This document shows positions 12,701 through 25,390 of a stretch of 64,000 bases of DNA, in pieces (the first letter of the stretch is position 1; each line of letters opens with the position of its first letter). The notes beneath the pieces were generated by a model. That model ran no database searches. It saw nothing but the letters and a program-made list of their open reading frames with translations, and was not told the origin of the DNA. This DNA is from Paratinospora sagittata (lineage: Eukaryota; Streptophyta; Magnoliopsida; Ranunculales; Menispermaceae). The stretch spans positions 33,246,821-33,310,820 of the forward strand of contig CM069590.1 of the NCBI GenBank assembly GCA_035771175.1, read 5' to 3'. The position numbers were made by a program, and so were the translations under genes.

Positions 12701-14344
12701 TGTGCATTCACCTCAAGATGATTTATGACAACGTGTCATAGTTAGGTACGTGAGAATGCGTAAGGTCTACTATGCTGGTAGTCACGAGAGAAACATATCT
12801 TATTTTGAAGCACATAGAGAAATAGTTTGTCTAATTCATAAGCTAAAATATTTGAAATAATAGCAAAGCCGAGAATCGTAGTCAGAGGGAATGAAAAAGA
12901 ATTGCCGAAAGATGAACTCATAAAGATTTTTAATCGTGGGCAATTATTCTCCTTAGTGTTTGGCATAAATATAAATTTGATAATTAAACCTGACCAAACA
13001 CAGAGTATGCTTTAAGATCTGTAAATAAACACGCATAAGCATTCTTATAGCATAGGCAGAGAGATTTATGATTAAACAAGGCCTAGCTATTATGATTCTA
13101 ATAAGATGCAGAATATATAGTTGAAGGGCATGGCATCTATTAGATATCAAAAATCACAGTCAGTTGATACATACAAGATATAATATTAAAGAGCAACATC
13201 AATGACATGTGAAATGAAAAATTATAAACTTTCCATAGTTTAGACATATGAAGATATTTACGATGAATATCAACGTCTAAACATACTGAATATATGCTGA
13301 AATTCATAGATATCATTCAAGCAACAACATACATTCATTATCCTATTCTAGGCATAAAATTTCAATTTAAGCATGGCCTAGAATGATTGATACACTGATT
13401 CTAATGAGAAAGGCATTTGGAAGGGTATGTGCTCATTAGATATCAGATATCCATGAATTTGATGCTAACATGTTATGGTATGAAGCAGATGCATCAAAGT
13501 CAAGTGATCATAGAAAAGATAATGCCAAGAGATAGTAAGCACAAGTGTAGGCAAAAATCTTTTCAAGATATAGGCGTATGATATGAAATTGTATACATGG
13601 AATATATTTATTTGCAGAAACATGAATCACGTAGATAAGATTTTCTAAGATTAGAGTGAACTAGCATAGGTAGAAATAGATTGTTAAAGCATAGCCTAGC
13701 TATTGTGTACCTGATCAATTAGATAATCAGATATCACAAGTTCAAAATGAGCATAAATAATCATGATATAGTATAAGATACAAGATAGGTCTAATCATGA
13801 TATTTATCAGACAGTCACAGATAAGCATATCAGGTACTCAAGATATATGTGACCAATCAAGAAAGATGTCACCAATAAACTGATACATGCATTAGATATA
13901 GTAAGATTTCATCATGATGCAGTTTATCAGGAAATATGAACAAGATAACATTAGTATGATGACAGATAATCATGTTCATGAAAGCAGCATAGATATGCAA
14001 CAGAAATATTCAGAAATCTTACAAACATAGAAGCAGGCATATCAGAGCATAAATCAAGCAGATTGTGAACGGTGACTAGTGTGTGCAACATATGAATATG
14101 AAATATATCATTCACACAAATTCAGGTAGATCAGTCATTCAAATATAGTAAAGCATTAAAATATGAATGAGAGATAGAAAGATAGCTTAATGAACTACTT
14201 TTTGGTAAATTAAAAAGGGAAGCAGCCATTAAACATTGCATTGAGTTTTCAAGGTCTAGAAGACCATCTTAACATGAGGTTTTAAAGATTACAACCGAAA
14301 GATAGACAGATCAACCGACAAACAGGAACAGGGAGCAGTGGAAG
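12701..14344 (-). other. Element A non-coding interior
   Basis: AT-rich interior between the short gene and the polypurine tracts. It is collinear (inverted) with 19022-19865 and 22095-22680 in B, with shared stretches about transitions such as CTAGGCTATGCTT and GATTATCTG. I see no conserved reading frame in either copy and no match to protease, integrase or reverse transcriptase. Confidence 0.6.
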
Positions 14345-14895
14345 TCAACCTTGATGAGGAGAGCCTTGAGCATCACGAGATCGAGGTACTGCTGATCTCG
14401 GCAGATGAGGCGGCAGGTCATCCATTTTTGCACTCATGTGTTCGATATGTTCTAGAACAGGATCAAGCCTTCTGATCTGGCTCATAGCAAAGGCGAAACT
14501 CCCATTGATTGCATCTTCAAGAACAACTTCAAATTTGTTCACCTTTTTTAGAAGAGTAAACAACATGTCCTTCCGAAATCTGGTTACTCTCTCAAGCATT
14601 TTTAACCTCTTTTCCTGTTTGAAAAGAAGCTCAACAACCAACTGAAAATTAGCAGAGTTGGACTCGTAAGATTGGCTTAAGAGATTCTTGATTGAAGATT
14701 CTCCAAGATTGGCATGGTATGGCTTTGCGATTCATCCCTGGGGAAACCTGGAGGAGGCTTGGAGACAGTTTTTGGATATCTACATCCATCGGCAACTTCA
14801 ACCAAATCGTCGGAAAAGGAAGACAAAGAAAAACCACTTGAATAAGAAGATTCTTCTCGTGGACGCTTTTGGGATGCTAGGTTTACGGATGCCAT
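14345..14895 (-). pseudogene. Single short gene of element A (coiled-coil-type protein of unknown function)
   Basis: Two adjacent minus-strand frames together make about 180 codons. They start with MASVNLASQKRPREESS at 14895 and end with DAQGSPHQG at 14345, with one frameshift between about 14641 and 14700. The N-terminal part is rich in Ser and Pro (SSYSSGFSLSSFSDD, PPPGFPRDE). The C-terminal part is charged and looks coiled-coil (LLFKQEKRLKMLERVTRFRK), followed by a conserved MSQIRRLDPVLEHIE block. The same layout is at 18456-19021 in B. It is the only protein trace in either element and sits about 300 bp after the primer site, where gag would be. I do not recognise a named domain. It may be a reduced gag or a remnant of a Sirevirus accessory gene. 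Confidence 0.6.
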
Positions 14896-15187
14896 TGGAG
14901 AGAATGAGAAGACGAGATGACAAGGTATTTCACTGCAGATGGTGCAAGTGAAGACGAAATGTAGATTTTTATAAAATCATCACAAAGGCTGTCTTGCATT
15001 AAATGCGATATGGCGTGCAAAAGCGAGTTGACATCATCGAGATGATTACATAGCGAATGCGATAATTGAAAAACGTAGATCGCCGATGTGACAACTAAGG
15101 TTTCTAATTCTAAGACGCGAGAAACCTAAGACGAACCCTAAATTGACCAAAGGATCTAGACTCTAGGTTGTTAGACCAGATTTTAGT
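14896..15187 (-). other. Element A leader between primer site and short gene
   Basis: Collinear with the B leader (18050-18455), including the shared stretch GTCTAACAACCTAGGGTC or its variant and GGGTTCGTCTTAGGT. Likely untranslated and able to hold packaging signals, but nothing specific is visible. Confidence 0.5.
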
Positions 15188-15207
15188 GAACCCGCTCTGA
15201 AACCAAT
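15188..15207 (-). promoter_or_regulatory. Primer binding site of element A
   Basis: Directly inside the 5' LTR, the minus strand reads ATTGGTTTCAGAGCGGGTTC. It resembles the plant initiator-Met primer site (TGGTATCAGAGC) with T for A at the fourth base. The B copy at 18030 reads ATTGGTTTCAGGGAGGGTTC, so the variant is a family trait. It fixes the LTR boundary at 15208. Confidence 0.72.
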
Positions 15208-17949
15208 TTTTGGTCCACTCAAGAGGGGGGTGAATTGGGTGCGATGGTCAAATTTAAAATTATCTTCCAATAACTTAGTGATTTACATGAGTGTATTGAA
15301 ATTGGATAAATGAACTAAATGAAGAGACTAAAATGCAAAAGTGAGACACACGATTTATAGTGCTTCGGCCGCTCCTACGTCTACTACCGAACCTCTTCAG
15401 TTAGGATTTTAACCTTATCACTAAGGGATTCTCTTACGGGTGAGAACCAAACCATTACAACTGCCCTTTTACGCGTTAAAGGCAAACCTATTCTTTTACA
15501 GGATAAGGATGAACCATTTCTCTTTTACAGGGAAGAGATAGCCTATCTTTTTATGGGATGAGGATGAACTGGTTCTCTTTTGAAGGCTGAGAGATAACCT
15601 ATCCTTTTTAGGAATAAGGACACGCCTATCCTTTTGAGGGATCAGGATGAACCAGTTTCTCTTTTACAGGTTTAGAGATAACCTTTCATGACTTCAATCT
15701 TAAAATCATTAAGTGAACTTCATTCATTGTCTTGGTTGTTTCAGTCCAGAAACACACCAACATTACAACACTAAAGATGTTGGTTGGTTCTAACGTAGTA
15801 GAACACTTTACAATAGAGCGCGGTACATAGCATTACAAAGATATGGAATATGGAATAGGTAATGCTAAGAGAAGATACACTTACAGTCCTTTACCTTCCA
15901 ATGTTCGGTATTGCTCAACTGTAGTTTCGAAAAGCATGAATGATGTATTATGAAGATCAGTGCTTCTTCGAAAATAATATAATACATTAAAACATTGAAG
16001 CTGAAAATCGAAGGACTAGTGTATACATAGACACAAATAGTTTTCAAAATAGATATAAAATATAGGTACGAAAACTTCTGGTTCTCTGATCAGTAGTTAA
16101 CCAACTACTGATGATAGTTCGATACAATACTTAAGATGTCAAATTAAGTACAGCTGTATCTCTTGAACTATTCCTCAATTTTTTTTTCAGCAATGATGAT
16201 ACCAAGTATGAATAAGTGTTGAGAATATGAGTTGATACCAGATCAAATGGATTTTCAAAGATATATATAAATTAATTCTTGGTTTGAAAATCATTTGAAA
16301 ACAGATAAGTATCAATAAAACACATTTGAAAGTTATAACGACGAAAATATTTTGACACAGACTAACTTTCAAAAAGTGTTGGCACAACACAAAGTGATTG
16401 GCAAGTTGTTTGATCCTAAGTGCTGGTATTTATAAACTTAGTGGGACATTGTCGTTAGACATTTGAAGTTCAAATAATATGAACTTTTACAAACAACGGC
16501 TAGAATGTTATATGAAAATGACAACTGTAATTTTTACTAACATTCTGGTTCTTTTAAAATTTCAGGATAGAAGAAAGTTTTAGAAAAACTTATTTCACCT
16601 ATCAGAGAAGGTCTTTGATAAGTCTGAAAAGGACTCTGTGCAAAGGTCTGTTCTGAAAAAGTAAACTTACGTAGTGTACTTGTTCGAACAGTGATGATTG
16701 TTGAATTAGCGTCCTGATTCTGTAATCAGTGTCGTAACGCATAATATCAACAATGTCTTTTTGTTCCTTGAGGGCGCTTATTACGTATAAGCGTCCTGCT
16801 GAACACTTAAGTGAGGGCACTACTTACTCGTAAGCGTCCTGACTTACTTTGACACTTAAATGACTTAACCTTGAGGGTGCTAATGCACAGTTAGCATCCT
16901 ACTATATTTTAAAACAACTAGGTGCATGAGGCTGCTACTATCTGAGTAAACGTCCTACCTTTAAAACATAAAACAAAACATGAGGGCGCTACAACTATGT
17001 AAGCGTCCTACAAGTTAAAAACATAAAACAAATCCAGAAAACGTCCTCATAGGTGAAGGCGCTTCTATCCAAAAAATGTCCTCATAGATTGTTCAACTTA
17101 TAACTATCAGCGTCCTCAAAGAAACATTCTTTGAAGAACTTAAGACATCTTTCAGTGAGCTAATGCTGAGTCAGCTTCCTGACAAATTCAAAGGTTGACT
17201 AATAAAGGAGGCCGCTACTATACAAGTGAGCGTCTTGATAAATCTGTTCAATTCAACCTTGAACGTTATCAGCATTTGAATGAACTATCAGCATCCTGAC
17301 TTATAAAGTTCAGGAGAGTGTTGCTAACTCATTAGCCTTCTAAAAGATTCTTTAAAAACAATTTTGACTAACGATAAATTATACGATAAATGCGAATGAA
17401 AACTCGGTAGATTCCAAAAATATATATATAGTATTAGATCATTTGAAATACCATAAAAACATTAGATCAAAACATGCAGATTAGCAAAACATATGTAGAT
17501 GATTTATGCATGGTTTTGAAAAACATTTTGAGCAATAATTATTAGAGAAAGATATATCTTAAATACTTTGTGTATTTATCATTTCTCATAACCTTTAAAT
17601 CCAACTCTTCATTATGAGATTTTCAATAAGAGCATTGCTGAGTTGAATGCCTTGAACTTTGATCGAGAGATGTTGACTTGAAGCTTGATCGAATCATTCG
17701 AGTAAAGTGATCTTGAAATCCTGATGTGATCGTTGAAGTCCTTTTGAATTAAACAAACTTGACCGTTGAATGTGATCTTGAGTTCCTTGATCGAGTCCTT
17801 CCTAGGCTTTTTACTTTCCTCAAGTGCTTTGATGAAATCTTGATACACGCACGTTTAGCATCAAAAAGTACTTTGTTTGTGATCATCAAAATATACTTTA
17901 TCACAGTATATTTAGGGACGAGCTAAGTGATGAACCGCATAGGTTAACA
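15208..17949 (-). repeat. Element A 5' LTR
   Basis: Complete 2742-bp LTR. The sense start is TGTTAACCTATGCGG at 17949 and the sense end GAGTGGACCAAAA at 15208. The palindrome array is at about 16690-17340, a TATA-like box at 16427-16436 (minus), and the 30-bp repeats at about 15430-15690. Confidence 0.85.
16427..16436 (-). promoter_or_regulatory. TATA-like box of element A 5' LTR
   Basis: On the minus strand TTTATAAATA, at the same relative position as 5734-5743 in B and just downstream (in sense) of the palindrome array. Confidence 0.55.
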
Positions 17950-18029
17950 CAATGTATATCACTAAGTCATTAAAAAGGTTTTATATTGACCGTCTCACCA
18001 AATTCACCTCCCTCTTGGGTGCACCAACA
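17950..18029 (+). repeat. Element B 5' LTR, right remainder
   Basis: After the duplicated CAATG, this matches the last 80 bp of the B 3' LTR (25311-25390), ending CTCTTGGGTGCACCAACA. It is followed at once by the B primer site. Confidence 0.88.
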
Positions 18030-18455
18030 ATTGGTTTCAGGGAGGGTTCTCTGAATATTTGGTCTAACAACCTAGGGTCTAGTTCATTTGGTCAATTCAT
18101 ATAGGATTCGTCTTAGGTATCTTTCATTTCTTCAGGATAGAAAATCCTAGAAGCCATACCGACACTCTTTCTCAACCGCCTCTGTAATCATTATTTACCA
18201 CTATTTAGAATTCGTAACTCTCATTTGTGTCCACTTAAGATAAGTAATTTATTTCATGTTTATCCTTCCGCCTTCTCCTGAATATTTTATTCCTTTTGTA
18301 CTCATTTCTCCATCGTCAGCTCGTACAATCACGCCACCCTGCATTTAATGCATGACTGCCCTTTGAGACGTTTAAAGGAAGCTTTTACGTTTCATCTTCA
18401 CTTGCAACATCTGCAGTGAAACACCCAAGTCCCATCATTTTCTCTACCAACATCC
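18030..18455 (+). promoter_or_regulatory. Element B primer binding site and leader
   Basis: ATTGGTTTCAGGGAGGGTTC at 18030-18049 aligns with the A primer site. The following 400 bp is a leader shared with A and has no reading frame. Confidence 0.68.
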
Positions 18456-19021
18456 ATGGCCTCTAGAACCCCTGTATCTCATAAACACACCAGGGAAGAA
18501 TCATTGTCTTCCTTGAGTGGATTTTTTCTATCTTCTTTGTCTAATGACTCTGTCAAAGAAATTTGATGTTTATGTCTTCCAGACCTGACTTTGTGCCTCC
18601 TCCAAATCGCAGTAGAAAATCATCTCCACCTCCTGTTGAACAAGTGCCACCCCATCTCGTCCACGGAGAACCTTCGGTTGAGGATCTCCTAGCCCAACTG
18701 TTCGAAACCAACTCATTAAGCTTCCAACCGGTTATAGATTTTCTCTGCGTACAAGAACGCAAATTGAAAGAGCTTGAGAAGGTATCTAGGCATTAGAAAG
18801 ATCTGATGATGATCCTCCTTAAGAAATTGGACAAAACTCAAGCCGAGCTACACCAGGATATTAGAGGAAGTTCCGCCTACACCATGAGCCAGATGGAAAG
18901 GCTTGGTCCTGTGCTTGCCTACATTGAGAAGAAGGGTGCAAGCATAGATGACTTGCCTCGTCTGCAGAGATCTGCCACGATTCGATCTTGTGATGCTCAG
19001 GGCACTTCTCGCCAAGCTTGA
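18456..19021 (+). pseudogene. Single short gene of element B (coiled-coil-type protein of unknown function)
   Basis: Starts with MASRTPVSHKHTREESLSS at 18456, with a stop (TGA) and frame change near 18565. It then continues through a Pro/Ser-rich stretch (FVPPPNRSRKSSPPP) and a helical charged block (QERKLKELEKVSRH, stop, KDLMMILLKKLDKTQAEL) to DDLPRLQRSATIRSCDAQG and a stop at 19021. Length is about 188 codons. The MASxxxxSxKxxREES start, the coiled-coil block and the final DDLP...RSxDAQG block match the A copy. That suggests the gene was functional in the family. No domain is recognised, and B carries no pol. Confidence 0.62.
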
Positions 19022-19865
19022 TGATGTCCACTCTCTGCCTATTGTCTGCCAATCATCTGCCTGCCTATTATCTAAAAATTTTCATTTTGTTGTTTTAATT
19101 TTTTGTATATATTAAATAGGTCCTCCTAACCTTTCAAAATTTAATACAAGAAATTTTAAGATTAGCTTTATATTAATGTCTTATATATGCTTAACCGTAT
19201 GTGACTGCTCTGTTTTAATCTTCCAGTTCACTTACACAATTTTTTTGCACATCTCACTACTTAGTTGCTGATTGCTTGTTTACACTTTGCTAGTTTGCCT
19301 TAGTCTGCGTCTGCAAAAATATTTCTGATCCATAACTATTTTGCTTTCATGAACATGATTATCTGTCATCATACTAATGATGTCTTGCTCATTTTGTTTC
19401 GAATATTTTCTGATAAATTGTATCATGATGAAATCTTATTATGACTAATGCTATTATCTTTGTGGTATCTTTCTTAAGGTTAATCACATCTTTCATCGAT
19501 ATCTGTTCGTAATCTGCATCATCTACATTGTGAGTATCTAATTATAATATGTGATTATCTGATGTTGAATGAATATCATGTTTTTATGCTTATCGTGCAT
19601 CTTATGTGGCATTTGACTGTATCACTTGATATTCTTAATAGCTAGGCTATGCTTAACAATTTATTTCTACCAACGCTAACTCGTATCATGATCATGTTTA
19701 CTTTAATCATATCTATGCATGACTCATGAATATGCAAATGAATATAAGCCATGTACACAACTTTATATCCTACGCCTATATCGCTTAAAGAGAAAATTGC
19801 CTATACTCATGATTATCATCTTTTGGCATTCTCTTTTTATGGTTTCCTGACTTTGAGGCATTTTC
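19022..19865 (+). other. Element B non-coding interior, left of solo LTR I
   Basis: AT-rich, related to the A interior in inverted orientation. No convincing reading frame. Ends with TTTTC (19861-19865), the left target duplication of I. Confidence 0.55.
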
Positions 19866-22089
19866 TGTTGGTACACCCAAGAGGGAGGTGAATTGGGTGT
19901 CATGGCCGTTATTAATCTTTTCTAATTTCTTATGAGATTCCTTAACTCAATTGGGTACAATGCATAAATAAATCTAATGAGCAAAAAGTAAAGTACACAA
20001 GCATTTATAGTGGTTCGGCTGGGCCTACATCCACTACCTAATCTTTCAATTAGGATTTGAAACATTACTAAGTCATCTTCTTACGGGTGAAGATCAAACC
20101 GGTACACTTTCTCAACTTACGAGTGTGAGAACTACCGTTTATCCTTTTTCCGGGCTAAGGAAGAACCCTTGTTCCTTTTGCGGGCTAAGGAAGAACCCAG
20201 ACATCATTTTCAAGAGAAAGGATGAAACTATTCTTGATTTCAACATTGGAATCACAAGTGATATTAAATCACTTTACTTGGTTTGTTTTAAACCATGAAA
20301 CAATCCAAAAGACTGAAAACAGTGAATCTAATGTTTGTTCTAAGTGATTAGAACAATTACAATGCAGCTCATAAATTCAAATACCAAAATACAAGATATG
20401 GAAATTTAAGCTCAAGGTGAATAGAGACCTTACAATTATTTATACCTTTCTTGCAACCATATTTGCTCAAGAGAATGTAAGCTCAGTATGAAAACGTTCT
20501 GAGTATGTAAAGTCTCAAAGAAAACTAATGTGAAAACAGATCGACTCAAACGTTTTCTTGACCAAAAAATTCGGCTGTCTTTCGAAAAGTGTTTTAGCTC
20601 AAAAAATTTTCGGTGCTTAACAAATTGATAAGTGTCTGTATTTATAAACTTGTAGAGATGCAGTTGTTGTTCATTTGAATTTGAATTTCAAATATGAACG
20701 TTTACTCACAACAACTAGAATATACCACGAAAATGGCAACTGCATAATTCATGAATATTTTATTTTTCTCCAGATACACGAATAAGGAAAGTTTTAGAAG
20801 ACGTGGTTCGTGAATCAGAAAATATCTCTTACAAATACAAAATATTGATTTTGTACAAAAAGTCATTCTGAAAAGGTGGCGAGAAATACGTACATGTCAG
20901 AACAGTAAAAATATAATTTTGTTCCTTTCAGGGCGCTCATAGAATATCAACGTCCTACTGAACAATGAAGTGAGGGCGCTACTAAGTAGTAAGCGTCCTG
21001 CTTGCTTTGATAATTAAACGACTTAAAGCATGAGGGAGCTACCTCGCAGTAAGCGTCCTGCTTTGTTTTAAAAAGCAAAACATATGAGGGCGCAACTCAA
21101 GAATAAGCGTCCTGAACTATTAAAAGCGGTTTTACAACAATGTTTAAGCGCGCTGACGAACGGTGAGCGTCCTGAAAGTTACTTAAGTTGACTCTAAAGA
21201 TGAGGGCGCTCCTACACAAGTAGCGTCTTGATAATTCATTCAACTTATAACTTATTAGTGTCCTTAAAGATAGAAATCAATTAAAGATAAAAAGATCTTT
21301 CAACGAACTGAAACCAAGCCAACATCTTGACATTATCAAAGGTTGATAAAAGAAAGGTCACTACTAACGAGTAAGTGTCCTTATTAAATAGTTCAACTCA
21401 ACCTTGAGCGTCCTAACATTTTATCAGCGTCTTGACTCATCAAGTCCAGGAGGGCGCTGCTAAAACATTAGCGTCCTGAAAGACTTTATAAAAGTGTTTT
21501 TTGATTTCTCAATTAAAACTAGATAAAACGTCATTGTTTCTTTTAATCAAATTAAATGCTTTAGAAATCAACAATTAACCAATCAAACAAGATTTTGATA
21601 AAAATCAAAACAATTTTGATTATTTTGAAAAACTTTGTAGAAATATTATTTTAATCAAAACTAATGCAAATATGATTCAAACTAGTTTAAAAACATAGAT
21701 CAAACATTTTGAATACTTGAAAATTATTTTTAAAGAATACTTAATGCATAAATGAGTTTTATCAAAACTATGTATATGTGAAGTATTAATGCATGAAGTT
21801 CAGAAAGATTGAGCAATAGGAAATGCAAGAAGGTTATATCCTAATTCTAGACACATAAAGACTCTCAACCTTTTTGTCTTCATTCCTTCAAGTTGTCCAA
21901 GCTTTAAGTATGGTTGATCCTTTGCTTGAGAGACTCCTTGAACTTGAAGACTTAGATCTTGTATTGGCTCTTTTCCATCTTTAGGTGCTGAAATATACTA
22001 GATAGAAACATTAGCACCATTTGTTATATTGTTTGTAAGCATCAAAACACTTAGGAGAAAAACTAAGTGCAAAACCACTTGGATAAACA
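19866..22089 (-). mobile_element. I: solo Sirevirus-type LTR with perfect target duplication
   Basis: On the plus strand it begins TGTTGGTACACCC and ends GGATAAACA. A perfect TTTTC duplication flanks it (19861-19865 and 22090-22094). It shares the conserved end CACCCAAGAGGGAGGTGAATTG, the block with TAGTGGTTCGGC...GTAGAT, the short 30-bp-type repeats and the GGGCGCT...AGCGTCCT palindromes (about 20930-21480) with A and B. It is otherwise a different subfamily with a different start. A third fragment of this type is at about 40560-40905. It inserted into the interior of B. Confidence 0.88.
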
Positions 22090-22680
22090 TTTTCTTCATC
22101 TTACATCATATAAGCATCAAATTCTTAAATGTTTGCTTTCTAATGGTTGCATATGCTTCAAAATCATTTTTCATTATAATCAACCAATCTAAGCTATGCT
22201 TCGATTGAAATTATTTGCCTAGTATATAAAAATGTATATATGTTGCTATAAGTATGCTTATGCTTTGCATCTTATGAGAATCATAATAGCTAGACCTTGC
22301 TTAATCATATATCACTTTACCTAAGCTATAAGTATGCTTATGCTTGATTATTTACAAATTTTTAAGCATATTATGTGTTAGGCTTGGATTGATTATCAAA
22401 TCTATACTTATGCCAAACACCAGGAGAATAATTGCCCACGTTTAAAAATTCTCTATGAATTCATCTTTCAGCAATTCTTTCTCATCCCCTATGACTACGA
22501 TTCTCGGCTACGCTATTATTTCATAATCTTCTAGCCTATGAATAAGTCAAACTATTTCTCAATGTGCTCAAAGATAAGATCTACTTCTCACATGACTAAG
22601 TATTGTAGACCTTACACATTCTCTTGTGCCTAACTATGACACGTCGTCATAAATCATCTTGAGGGTGAATGCACAAAGTA
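22090..22680 (+). other. Element B non-coding interior, right of solo LTR I
   Basis: Continues the B interior after the duplicated TTTTC. Collinear with the A interior near 12700-13350 (inverted). No reading frame. Confidence 0.55.
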
Positions 22681-22869
22681 AGGGGGAGTTTCGCTACTCT
22701 ACTACGTCACGATACAGGGAGAGATCATAGTCTCTTTTCTTCACCTTTTTTATCATGTCAAAGGGGGAGAAGAAAAATAAGAAAATTAGATTGGAAAAGA
22801 AAAACATTGATCTTTTTGCTTAACCGTTTAATGTTTTGATTTGTTTGCTATCATAAGAAAGGGGGAGAT
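22681..22869 (+). promoter_or_regulatory. Multiple polypurine tracts of element B
   Basis: AGGGGGAGTT at 22681, CAGGGAGAG near 22716, AAGGGGGAGAAG near 22761 and AAAGGGGGAGATT at 22857-22869, the last one touching the 3' LTR. Same arrangement as in A, so the 3' end of the interior is conserved while the coding part is lost. Confidence 0.8.
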
Positions 22870-25390
22870 TGTTGACCAACGCGGTTCATCACTTAGCTTG
22901 TCCCTAAGTATACTTGATGAAGTATATTTTAATGATCACAAACGAAATCTCTTTCGGCGCTAACGAGCCTTAATCAAAAACCTATCTAGGCACCTCAGGA
23001 AAACTAAAAGCCAAAGAATGATTCGATCAAGGAACTCAAGGTCATATTAGACGTTCAAGATCGTTTCAATCAAAGGACCTCAAAGATCATATCATTATTT
23101 CAAGATCACACCACTGGAACGATTCGATCAAGCTTCAAGACTACATCATTCGATCAACGTTCACGGAATTCAACTCAAGCTCGAAGTTTATCGAAGATCT
23201 CTTAATGAAGAGTTGGATTTAAAAATTATGAGAAATATGAGAAATACATAGTATTTAAGGTATATCTTTTTCTAATCGATATTGCTCAAACATTTTTCAA
23301 AACCATGCACAAATCACTTGCATATTTTCATAGTTTTCTCCCTTTAGTCAACCTCTGAAGTTGTCAGGATGTTGACTCAACATCAGCTTATTGAAAGATT
23401 TCTAAGTTCTTTAAAGAAATTATCATTGAGGACGCTAATAGTTATAAGTTGGATAAACTATCAAGACGCTACCCGGTTAGGAGTGCCCTCATCTTTGGGA
23501 ACCAACTTAATAACTTTCAGGACGCTGATTGTCCTTCAACGCACTTGGTTTTGTTTTCAAATATTTTGAAATGACAGAACGCTTACATAGTTGTAGCGCC
23601 CTTGTGTTTTTTTTTTTAAAAGGTAGGACGCTTAATCGGAAAAGTAGCACCCTCATGTACTTAATTATTTTAAGACAAAGCAGGACGCTAACTATGCATT
23701 AGTGCCCTCAGGGTTAAGTCACTTATGTTGAAAGGAAAGTCAGGACGTTTACGAGTTAGTAGCGCCCTCACTTCATTGTTCAGCAGGATGCTTATGCATA
23801 ATGAGCGCCCTCAAGGAACAAAACGAAAAACTTGATATTATGTGTTAGGAGGCTGATTACAGAAGCAGAACGCTAATTCAACAACCGTCACTGTTCTATC
23901 AAGTACACTATATCAGTCTACTTTTTCAGATTAGATCTTTGCACAAAATTCTTTTAAGATTTATTAGAGATCTTCTCTGATATATGAATCAAGTTTTTCT
24001 AAAACTTTCCTTATTCATGTAATCTAAAAAGAATCAGAGTGTTCGTGAAAATTACAGTTGCCATTTTCATATGACATTCTAGCTGTTGTGCGTAAACGTT
24101 CACATTGTATTTGAAATTCAAATGTCTAATGACTATTATGTACTAGGTCTATAAATACCAACACTTTGAATCAAACAACTTGTCGATAATTTTTATTGTG
24201 CCAAAACCTTTTTGAATGTTAGTCATTGTTCAATCTTTCAAAAGTTTTCAAATGTTTTAAGTTTTGAAAGTATTCTTCACTGATACTTTACTTTGTAAAA
24301 AAAATTTCATATTGAGCTTTAATTATACTCTATCTTTGAAAATCTATTTTGAACTGGTTTCTACTCAAATTCTAGCCTGGATTTTTGCTTAACTTCAATC
24401 ATGTTGATGAAGTAATTTGAGAAATAGTTCATAAGAGATACAATTGTACTTGATTTCATATCTTAAGTACTGTATTGAACTATCTCAGTAGTTGTGTTAA
24501 CTACTAAATACTGAGCCAGAAGTTTTCATGCTTATATATTTTATCTATTTTGAAAATTATCTGTCTATGTTTACACTGGTCCTGCATTTTCAACTTCATT
24601 GTTTCAATGGTATCATAATGTTTTCGAAGAAGCTCTTAATTGATTTACATATCATTCACGCTTTACGAAACTACACTTGAGCAATACCAAACATTGAAAG
24701 GTAAAAGACTGTAAGTGTATGTCTCTTAGCATTACATATTCAAATTTATACATTTTTGTAATGCTATGCACATGAGCTTAATTATAAACTGTTCTACTCA
24801 GTTAGAACCAACATTATTAGTTTGTGTTGTAATGTTGGTGTGTTTCTAGATTGAAATAACCAGGACAAGTGAATGTAGTTCACTTGATGATTTCAAGGTG
24901 AAATCATGTTAAGGTCCATCCTCACCTGTAAGTAGGAATACCGGTTCATCCTCATCCCCTAAAAGGATAGGTTCGTCCTTAACTTGTAAAAGAATAGATT
25001 ATCTCTGAACCTGTAAAAGAGAAACGGTTCTTCCTTATCCCGTAAAAGGAACATGGGTTTTTCTTCATCCCCAAAAAAGGAAATGCGGTTCATCCTTAGC
25101 CCGCAAAAGGATAGGTTTGCCTTGAACCTGTAAAAGGGCATGTATAACGGTTTGGTTCTCACCCATAAGAGAGTCAGTTACTGAATAGGGAAAATCCTAA
25201 TCGGGAGATTAGGTAGTGGACATAGGCTTGGCCGAACCTCTATAAATTCTGTGTGTTTTAAGTTATGCATTTTACTTTACGGTTAGTATGTACATTTAGT
25301 TCCAATGTACCAATGTATATCACTAAGTCATTAGAAAAGTTTTAAATTGACTGTCTCACCCAATTCACCCCCCTCTTGGGTGCACTAACA
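22870..25390 (+). repeat. Element B 3' LTR
   Basis: Starts TGTTGACCAACGCGG and ends GGTGCACTAACA. Length 2521 bp, shorter than the 5' LTR (about 2.8 kb) mainly from a missing stretch near 23335, where the text passes from TTTCATAGTTTTC directly into the palindrome array. Array at about 23360-23880, TATA-like ATAAATACC near 24152, 30-bp repeats at 24905-25165. Confidence 0.86.

Larger units (their letters stand above)
6938..17949 (-). mobile_element. Element A: non-autonomous Sirevirus-like retrotransposon nested in B
   Basis: On the plus strand it begins TGTTGGTCC at 6938 and ends GGTTAACA at 17949. A perfect duplication CAATG flanks it (6933-6937 and 17950-17954). Removing A plus one CAATG restores the 5' LTR of B. 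In sense (minus) order: 5' LTR 17949-15208, primer site 15207-15188, leader, one short gene 14895-14345, about 1.6 kb non-coding, polypurine tracts, 3' LTR 12490-6938 split by solo LTR S2. The interior is only about 2.7 kb, too short for pol. A and B are close relatives in opposite orientation. Confidence 0.88.
4180..25390 (+). mobile_element. Element B: non-autonomous Sirevirus-like LTR retrotransposon, host of A and I
   Basis: The element starts TGTTGACC at 4180 and ends CACTAACA at 25390. It is flanked by a perfect 5-bp duplication ATTGG at 4175-4179 and 25391-25395. The flanks rejoin in the protease region of chromovirus C, as the uninterrupted copy D near 28435 shows. Its 5' LTR is 4180-18029 (split by A), its interior 18030-22869 (split by solo LTR I), and its 3' LTR 22870-25390. 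Several G-rich polypurine tracts in front of the 3' LTR and arrays of palindromes in the LTR are Sirevirus (Ty1/copia) hallmarks. No integrase, reverse transcriptase or protease is present; the only coding trace is one short coiled-coil-type gene. Movement would have needed enzymes from another element. Confidence 0.88.

Noticed and set aside
14436..14951. Plus-strand open frames opposite the A gene
   Set aside because: Shadows of the minus-strand gene; the B copy supports only the sense-strand gene.
6938..18029. Long terminal inverted repeats suggesting a DNA transposon or foldback element
   Set aside because: The inverted ends come from A lying in opposite orientation to B. Each has its own TG...CA ends and target duplication.
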